From Saprospiraceae bacterium (GTDB taxonomy: Bacteria > Bacteroidota > Bacteroidia > Chitinophagales > Saprospiraceae): a stretch of 64,000 bases of DNA. The translations under genes and the position numbers were made by a program. Location: positions 62,001-126,000 of the forward strand of contig JAHDGU010000008.1 of the NCBI GenBank assembly GCA_020627535.1. Reading direction: 5' to 3'. A model generated the notes under the pieces. It was not told the DNA's origin. It worked only from the letters and a program-made list of their open reading frames with translations, and searched no databases. Positions 59,127-64,000 of the stretch are shown one piece after another (the stretch's first letter is position 1; each line of letters starts with the position of its first letter).

Positions 59127-60517
59127 GGCTGGTAGTCTTACTACTTTCGATTCTCGTCTCACTCTCCTTGCTTTCGCAAAAAGGGCTGGTCGAACTTTCT
59201 ACATCCTCCTGGTTGGAGACTGCTCAAGTGAGCTTTTGCGCCATGGATCTATCTAGTGGGGAGATATTGCTTGATGAGCACGCTCAGCGCAATGCAGTGC
59301 CCGCATCTGTCACCAAGCTTGTCTCGGGTCTTTGGGCCTACGAGACTCTAGGACCGAATTATAAATTTGAAACCACTCTGTCCTATAGCGGGCATATCGA
59401 TGATCAGGGCGTCTTACACGGTGACTTGATCTGGCTCGGAAGCGGTGATCCATCGCTTGCTAGTGAATATGCCCAGCGCGCACATCAACTACCCAGCATT
59501 TGGGCGAAAGCCCTCAAACTCCTAGGAGAAGCAGGCATACAGCGGATCGAAGGAGATGTGGTCGTATATCTAGGAAGCAGCGATTACAAGGCCATTGGAG
59601 ACTACTGGCCATACCAGGACATCGGCAACTACTACGGTGCGGGTGCATATGGTCTCAATGTACTGGATAACAGCTATCGCCTTGTCCTTCAACAAAATAC
59701 GAGTATCGGACAAGTTGTAGAGATCAAGGGGACAGTACCAACTCTCCCACTTCGGTGGATCAATCGACTCGTTTCTGGTCCGGCGGGCAGTGGAGATCAA
59801 GCCTACATATACGGTACAGATTTTAGCGAGGACCGAGCGCTTGTAGGTACGATACCCATTGGTACAGGCAGCTTTGAGATCAAAGGAGCTCTACCCAATC
59901 CTCCGGAGTACTTTGTACGAGCGTCGGCACTTGCGCTCGAGCAAGCGGGTATCTCAAGCTGTGGATGGGGCGTGCAGGTGACTCCCTTATCTCATGATAC
60001 ACTGCAGCCACTAATGGTCCTACAATCAGCAAATCTAGCTTCACTCTTGAAGCACAGCCTGCATGAGAGTGACAATCTCTATGCACAAGCGCTGAGCAAT
60101 ATGGCAGGCAGAAGTTCCAATAAGACGCTGGATGAATATGTCTCCGAGGTGCTAGAGCAAAAGGGAGCACATCGATTCTACGATGGCAATGGGCTCAGCG
60201 CCAACAATGCGATATCTGCCAAGTCTCTCTGCCGACTGCTGCAGTATGCACATCAGCGGATGCCAAATTACCTAGGTATACTCCCGACGACACAAGATGC
60301 CTCTTCTCTGAGATCCTACTGTAAATCCATACCAGCGGAGGCCATTCGTGCAAAGACTGGAGCCATATCGGGAGTGCGGGCTGTCAGTGGTGTGCTCAAG
60401 AGTAAATCTGACATGGACATCGCCTTTGCCTTCTTGGTGAATCACTATGATGGTAGCTCCTCTGAGGTCTACCGCAGGGTCAATGCACTTTTGAAAGAGC
60501 TATATTTATCTCGCTAA
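59123..60517 (+). CDS. dacB: D-alanyl-D-alanine carboxypeptidase/endopeptidase (PBP4 type)
   Basis: 464 aa, signal peptide MRLVVLLLSILVSLSLLSQ. Penicillin-binding motifs of family S13: Ser62-x-x-Lys65 (PASVTKL), HESDNLYAQ (SxN) and AKTGAISG (KTG). The inserted domain II between the first two motifs is typical of PBP4. It acts in the periplasm on peptidoglycan cross-links. The ATG overlaps the preceding stop (ATGA). Two hairpin-motif copies: 59168-59182 in the signal-peptide region and 59496-59513 encoding IWAKALK. Confidence 0.95.
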   Translation: MRLVVLLLSILVSLSLLSQKGLVELSTSSWLETAQVSFCAMDLSSGEILLDEHAQRNAVPASVTKLVSGLWAYETLGPNYKFETTLSYSGHIDDQGVLHGDLIWLGSGDPSLASEYAQRAHQLPSIWAKALKLLGEAGIQRIEGDVVVYLGSSDYKAIGDYWPYQDIGNYYGAGAYGLNVLDNSYRLVLQQNTSIGQVVEIKGTVPTLPLRWINRLVSGPAGSGDQAYIYGTDFSEDRALVGTIPIGTGSFEIKGALPNPPEYFVRASALALEQAGISSCGWGVQVTPLSHDTLQPLMVLQSANLASLLKHSLHESDNLYAQALSNMAGRSSNKTLDEYVSEVLEQKGAHRFYDGNGLSANNAISAKSLCRLLQYAHQRMPNYLGILPTTQDASSLRSYCKSIPAEAIRAKTGAISGVRAVSGVLKSKSDMDIAFAFLVNHYDGSSSEVYRRVNALLKELYLSR

Positions 60518-60540
60518 TCCAAATCCATGTCAAAGACTCC

Positions 60541-61254
60541 ATGAGGAGACCATTGATCATCTTACTCGTCCTCATGATGTCCTGTGAGGCTGTTCAAGAC
60601 CAGAGTGCTGCTAGTGCTACCGCTGCAGATACTATGGTGAGCCCAATGACAGAGATCACAGACCCTCTCAGTACCAATTTGCCCTTAGGTTTTGAAGAGC
60701 TCGTCGAGTACTTTGAAAATACTGAGCGTGAAGAGTGGCAGCGACCAGAGATGATCTTGGATTACTTCGGATCAGTCGAGGGCAAGACGATCGCGGATAT
60801 CGGAGCAGGATCTGGATACTTCAGTTATCGATTGCTGGATCGTGGAGCCAATGTCATAGCGACTGAGATCGATGAGCGATTTATCAAGTGGCTCGATGAC
60901 CATGTACTAGAGTTTGACGAAGAGGCTCAAGGACGATTTGAGACAAGGCTTGCGACAGCCAGTGATATGCGGCTAGAAGATGCGGAACTGGATGGAGCTC
61001 TGCTGATCAATACCATCTCATACATAGCTGATCAAAGGAGATATCTCAGAGGATTGCGTAGTAAAATCAAGCCAGGTGGCAAACTGATTATCGTCGACTT
61101 TAAGTCCAAGCGCATTCCTGTACCTGCACCGGAGCTCAAGAATCGGAGCGTACTCGGGAAGGTGGAAGCCGACCTGATTGAGGATGGCTACAAGAATCTC
61201 CGCGTAGAAGACTGTGGCCTCGAGTTCCAGTGGATCTTGATCGCCGAGCCATAG
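60541..61254 (+). CDS. SAM-dependent methyltransferase with lipoprotein signal
   Basis: 237 aa. The N terminus MRRPLIILLVLMMSC is a lipoprotein signal followed by a Ser/Ala/Thr-rich linker. The rest is a class I Rossmann methyltransferase: motif I TIADIGAGSGYFSYRLL, IATEIDERFIKWL, ASDMRLEDAELDGALLINTISY and KPGGKLIIVDF. If the signal is real the enzyme lies outside the cytoplasm, where SAM is not expected, so either SAM-like ligand supply or an alternative fate must be assumed. It is 23 bp after dacB and 53 bp before lgt. Confidence 0.85.
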   Translation: MRRPLIILLVLMMSCEAVQDQSAASATAADTMVSPMTEITDPLSTNLPLGFEELVEYFENTEREEWQRPEMILDYFGSVEGKTIADIGAGSGYFSYRLLDRGANVIATEIDERFIKWLDDHVLEFDEEAQGRFETRLATASDMRLEDAELDGALLINTISYIADQRRYLRGLRSKIKPGGKLIIVDFKSKRIPVPAPELKNRSVLGKVEADLIEDGYKNLRVEDCGLEFQWILIAEP

Positions 61255-61307
61255 TGATCCGTGGAGCGTATGAAAAAACCGAGCTTTGAGTCTCTTAAAC
61301 TGACCTT

Positions 61308-62129
61308 ATGATTCTTGACTGGGATCTTAATCCTGTGATCTTTAAGATCGGCTCATTTGAGCTGAGATATTATGGCGTGCTCTTCGTGACTGGTCTCGCA
61401 CTAGGGTATCAAGTCGTGAAGAATATGTACAAGCGGGAGAAGCTCTCCATGGAGAAGCTTGATACCTTGGCATTTTATATCTTCTTGGCCACGATCTTAG
61501 GTGCCCGCCTCGGTCATTGCCTTTTCTATGAGCCGGAGTACTTTTTGAAGCATCCCTTAGAGATGATCTTGCCGGTCAGATTTGGTGAAGGGGGCATCCG
61601 CTTCGTAGGATACAGAGGACTGGCGAGTCATGGTGGCATTCTCGGTGTCTTCATTGCGATCTGCCTATTTTGCTGGAAGCACAAGGAGCCACTGTTTCAG
61701 ATACTTGATAAAGTGGCCGTCGGTGGCTCACTGACAGCTGTGTTTATCAGGCTGTCCAATTTTTTCAATAGTGAGATCATTGGCAAGCCGACCAATGGTA
61801 ATTATGGTGTGATCTTCCGATCTACTGACGACGTGCCCAGGCATCCTGGACAGCTATATGAGTCACTTGCTTATTTGCTGATTTTCATCACACTGTATTG
61901 GCTTTATCGCAAGGAGCACATACAGAAGCGCCATGGTTTCATCTTTGGACTCTTCTTTGTCCTACTCTTCATCTCAAGATTTGTGATAGAGTTTTTCAAA
62001 GAAAACCAGGTGGCCTTTGAAGAAGGAATGAACTACAACATGGGGCAGCTTCTGAGTATTCCTTTCATTCTTGGTGGGCTCTTCGCTATGTACTGGAGTA
62101 GCAAGAAGGCCAAGGCTAGTCAGTCATAG
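61308..62129 (+). CDS. lgt: prolipoprotein diacylglyceryl transferase
   Basis: 273 aa with seven TM helices. Lgt signature: GARLGHCLFYEPEYF, GLASHGGILGVF (HGGL-like), RLSNFFNSEIIGKPT and RHPGQLYESL. It transfers diacylglycerol from phosphatidylglycerol to the lipobox Cys of prolipoproteins, the first step of lipoprotein maturation. Several lipoproteins are encoded in this window (gldK, the M16 partner, the DM13 protein, the methyltransferase just upstream). Confidence 0.97.
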   Translation: MILDWDLNPVIFKIGSFELRYYGVLFVTGLALGYQVVKNMYKREKLSMEKLDTLAFYIFLATILGARLGHCLFYEPEYFLKHPLEMILPVRFGEGGIRFVGYRGLASHGGILGVFIAICLFCWKHKEPLFQILDKVAVGGSLTAVFIRLSNFFNSEIIGKPTNGNYGVIFRSTDDVPRHPGQLYESLAYLLIFITLYWLYRKEHIQKRHGFIFGLFFVLLFISRFVIEFFKENQVAFEEGMNYNMGQLLSIPFILGGLFAMYWSSKKAKASQS

Positions 62130-62151
62130 AGGAAAGTCTAGCCCCACCGGC

Positions 62152-62694
62152 TTAGTCAATCTTGCGTCCTTTTGCTACACGGCTATTGACATCGCGGTCT
62201 TTTGTCTTCTTGAGATCTACGAGTAACCTTGCTGCTTGATCATTGGAGAATATGGTGAATTCTCGACCATCATAAATGACTTTTCCCCGTCCACGAGACC
62301 AGTCCTTGGCGAGGACGACATACTGATTTCCAGTCTTTGGATTGGGCCCAAATCTGATGTATGCTTCGTCATTATTGGATTCGAATCCTATCATGAATCT
62401 GTCTTCTCGGGGCATATCTAGGAGCACGCCTGGTGTGCCTTTCGGGATGACGACCCGCTCTATACGTCGGCCATCGCGCATGATGATCTTTCCGCTCGTG
62501 ATCTTGGTATCACCATCCCTTAGCTGTCGTTCCAGGACGAGATCTTCGCTGACATAAAACTGGATGGATTCCAACTCAGATTTGGACCAAGCGTTTTCGT
62601 CATATAGACGCTGTGTGAACGGTGTCAGATTGGAGCAGGAGCTGAGAGCGAGCGTCAGCAGCAATGTAAGGGAGACTAGTGAAGTAATTTTCAT
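62152..62694 (-). CDS. lipoprotein of unknown function
   Basis: 180 aa from the ATG at 62694. The signal MKITSLVSLTLLLTLALSSC ends in a lipobox. The mature part is conserved-looking (LTPFTQRLYDENAWSKSELE, IQFYVSEDLVLERQL, GKIIMRDGRRIERVVIPKGTPG, FMIGFESNNDEAYIRFGPN) and beta-rich, ending in a basic segment. I recall similar proteins as hypothetical in Bacteroidota, with no function. It converges with lgt. Confidence 0.75.
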   Translation of the reverse strand: MKITSLVSLTLLLTLALSSCSNLTPFTQRLYDENAWSKSELESIQFYVSEDLVLERQLRDGDTKITSGKIIMRDGRRIERVVIPKGTPGVLLDMPREDRFMIGFESNNDEAYIRFGPNPKTGNQYVVLAKDWSRGRGKVIYDGREFTIFSNDQAARLLVDLKKTKDRDVNSRVAKGRKID

Positions 62695-62732
62695 GAGCAG
62701 ATTCTTTGTGGTTTTAAAAATAGACCTCATGT

Positions 62733-62749
62733 CATTTGGACGAAAGTCC
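62733..62749 (+). repeat. dispersed GNRA-hairpin motif, intergenic copy
   Basis: CATTT then GGAC-GAAA-GTCC, upstream of the lipoprotein gene. The A-T pair in the third position is matched by T in the opposite arm, one of the clearest cases of kept pairing. Confidence 0.6.
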
Positions 62750-62834
62750 CTTGACAGGAGTTTAACAGCATTAACGAGGTATTAATATGGTAGATGCTCT
62801 TGCTAGGACATGGTTTGTGTGTCCCTTCATGGAG

Positions 62835-63230
62835 CTAGTTTATGGCACGGGTTAAGCTTGATTTGGTGAGTTCCGATCCGATTTCCCTGATAGTTGCCTG
62901 AATCTTTAAGATTTGTTTTTCTCCAGGATATTTGATCCCGCGTGCATACTGTCTTAAGAGACTGGGATTTATACCACTCCTTTCGGCAAGTTTACTGATG
63001 TTGATATAGTCATTGAGCTCAAAGAACTCTCTAATGTCAAAGACGAACTCGAAGATCAAAGGCTCTGGTATGTCGTTGTTAGTTTCGCCAAAGTAGAGTT
63101 GGAGCGCTTCCTTGGCATTCTTTTTCAATTCTTCTAGCGTTTCGCCATGTGTAAATACTCCTTCGTACTCTTGGATCTGGGCCCAAAAGCCATCTTTGTT
63201 CTCCTCTATGATTAATGTCACTCGACTCAT
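62835..63230 (-). CDS. hicB: HicB family antitoxin
   Basis: 131 aa. The N-terminal HicB fold (VTLIIEENKDGFWAQIQEYEGVFTHGETLEEL) neutralises HicA, and a C-terminal helix-turn-helix (NISKLAERSGINPSLLRQYARG) would bind the operator. The ATG overlaps the hicA stop by 4 nt. The toxin-first order is normal for HicAB. A palindrome upstream of hicA (63422-63437) is the likely operator. Confidence 0.93.
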   Translation of the reverse strand: MSRVTLIIEENKDGFWAQIQEYEGVFTHGETLEELKKNAKEALQLYFGETNNDIPEPLIFEFVFDIREFFELNDYINISKLAERSGINPSLLRQYARGIKYPGEKQILKIQATIREIGSELTKSSLTRAIN

Positions 63231-63412
63231 TTTAATCCAGCTTGCTTGAGAATTTTCTGTGCCATACCAGTTGGGACTTCTTTCCCTCGGTGATATGGTA
63301 ACACGATCGTGTTTTCGTTTTCTCTATGTCTTAAAATTTTGTGGCTGCCTTTCTGTCTCATTTCGAACCAATGGCTCTTTTTAAGGAGTCTGAGAAGCGC
63401 ATCACATTTCAC
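63227..63412 (-). CDS. hicA: HicA family mRNA-interferase toxin
   Basis: 61 aa, GTG start at 63412. The dsRBD-like HicA fold is seen in LLRLLKKSHWFEMRQKGSHKIL, with catalytic His24 in the GSH motif, and LPYHRGKEVPTGMAQKILKQAG. It cleaves mRNA in the absence of HicB. An ATG two bases upstream is out of frame and followed at once by TGA. Confidence 0.93.
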   Translation of the reverse strand: MKCDALLRLLKKSHWFEMRQKGSHKILRHRENENTIVLPYHRGKEVPTGMAQKILKQAGLK

Positions 63413-63421
63413 ATGTTGAAG

Positions 63422-63437
63422 GTAACAAAAATGTTAC
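63422..63437. promoter_or_regulatory. putative HicB operator (GTAACA-AAAA-TGTTAC)
   Basis: A perfect 6-bp inverted repeat with 4-bp spacer, 9 bp upstream of the hicA start. HicB has a DNA-binding domain, so autoregulation at this site is likely. Confidence 0.6.
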
Positions 63438-63491
63438 TATTTCTCAAGGCTTATCGTCCTACATGTGGCTTGAGCATTTCATACATGATAT

Positions 63492-63956
63492 CTAACCATT
63501 GACTGAGCGCCTTTCGGCAAAAAAACTTTGGAGGATGTGCTTGCACTGGTCATGCAATATGCCAAACTCGAGCTTGGTTTTGGGATGGATCATCGCTTTT
63601 CCATAGTTCATGAATCCTTGCTTCTCGTCACCAGCACCATAGATCAATCTGTCAAACCTCGCATGACGGATCGCACCGGCACACATAGGACATGGCTCTA
63701 AGCTCACATAAAGGGCACATTCATCCAGAAACTTGGCTCCAAGATGATTGGCCGCGGCGGTGATCGCAAGGATCTCGGCATGAGCTGTGACATCCGTGAG
63801 CATTTCAACCTGGTTGTGCGCCTTGGCAATGACTTGATTGTTGTAGACCACCACTGCACCTACTGGCACTTCGCCTTGGTCATAGGCTTTCTGTGCTTCG
63901 CGGAGTGCGAGCTTCATGAAGTGGTCATCTGAGTGTACAGAGAGTCTTGTTTCCAT
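63492..63956 (-). CDS. tadA: tRNA-specific adenosine deaminase
   Basis: 154 aa from the ATG at 63956. Zinc-deaminase motifs: His59-Ala-Glu61 (TAHAEILA) and PCPMCAGAIRHAR with Cys89 and Cys92. RLIYGAGDEKQG and YGKAMIHPK follow as in TadA. It converts A34 to inosine in tRNA-Arg(ACG). The in-frame ATG at 63977 is less likely because a -7 box TACATTTG (63970-63963) lies between the two, leaving a leaderless or nearly leaderless mRNA. A hairpin-motif copy at 63509-63525 encodes FAERR at the 3' end. Confidence 0.93.
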   Translation of the reverse strand: METRLSVHSDDHFMKLALREAQKAYDQGEVPVGAVVVYNNQVIAKAHNQVEMLTDVTAHAEILAITAAANHLGAKFLDECALYVSLEPCPMCAGAIRHARFDRLIYGAGDEKQGFMNYGKAMIHPKTKLEFGILHDQCKHILQSFFAERRSVNG

Positions 63957-63962
63957 CGATTG

Positions 63963-63970
63963 CAAATGTA
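63963..63970 (-). promoter_or_regulatory. -7 element abutting tadA start codon
   Basis: TACATTTG on the minus strand, an exact TAnnTTTG match, ends 6 nt before the ATG at 63956. Confidence 0.5.
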
Positions 63971-64000
63971 AAGTCATGTGGATTTGTAGTGAGCATCTTA

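Noticed and set aside
1-64000. tRNA, rRNA, CRISPR, insertion sequence or prophage
   Set aside because: No cloverleaf-like, rRNA-like, spaced-repeat or transposase/integrase signal was seen by eye on either strand; short RNAs could be missed without covariance-model searches.

Overview
This window comes from a member of the Bacteroidota, and its gene content would fit a Saprospiria- or Flavobacteriia-like lineage. Four things point there: the type IX secretion/gliding genes porP-gldK-gldL-gldM-gldN with a C-terminal sorting domain on a secreted protein; Bacteroidota-type promoters (TTG, about 19-23 bp, TAnnTTTG); almost no Shine-Dalgarno sites; and lineage-typical families (DUF3127, DUF4271, paired M16 proteases, UMF1 transporter, IcmF). 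I saw no rRNA, tRNA, CRISPR array, insertion sequence or phage gene. It reads as ordinary chromosome, densely packed, with no gene-free stretch above 300 bases.

Layout. 1-2.0 kb: two hydrolases and a TetR regulator with two matching operators. 2.1-3.8 kb: a T9SS-exported protein. 4.0-7.5 kb: an active/inactive M16 protease pair. 7.5-14.3 kb: an acetyltransferase, an MscS-like membrane protein, rpsU, and an operon of DUF3127, a Trp-repeat secreted protein and an outer-membrane barrel, then a thioredoxin and another barrel. 14.3-20.8 kb: prolyl aminopeptidase, a class V PLP enzyme, ssb, a Fic enzyme, an Omp85 protein, a VOC protein and a GNAT. 21-25.3 kb: an IorAB-type molybdenum oxidoreductase, an AraC regulator and its probable AhpD-like target. 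25.5-39 kb: DM13 lipoprotein and barrel, ChaN/EreA-like protein, dipeptide epimerase, HI0933-type flavoprotein, glutamate-receptor-like K+ channel, M20 peptidase, class III cyclase and IcmF. 39-44 kb: NUDIX, hemD, DUF4271 and a MuiA-like protein. 44-50 kb: the T9SS core. 51.7-56.6 kb: a glycosyltransferase operon with an MFS transporter. 56.7-62.1 kb: tag, rimK, a desuccinylase-like hydrolase, dacB, a lipoprotein methyltransferase and lgt. 62.2-64 kb: a lipoprotein, hicAB and tadA.

The most unusual signal is not a gene. A short hairpin with a GNRA-type tetraloop (T-run, 3-5 bp stem, usually GAAA loop, complementary stem) occurs 24 times on both strands, in genes and between them. Stem bases change but pairing is kept, and unrelated proteins share short peptides where the motif falls. 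Other notable points are an SSB-like acidic tail on the DUF3127 protein while the ssb product lacks one, a NUDIX gene with no standard start codon behind hemD, operator-like repeats beside the TetR, AraC, Fic and HicAB genes, and four genes whose promoter -7 box ends 3-6 nt before the start codon (leaderless mRNAs).
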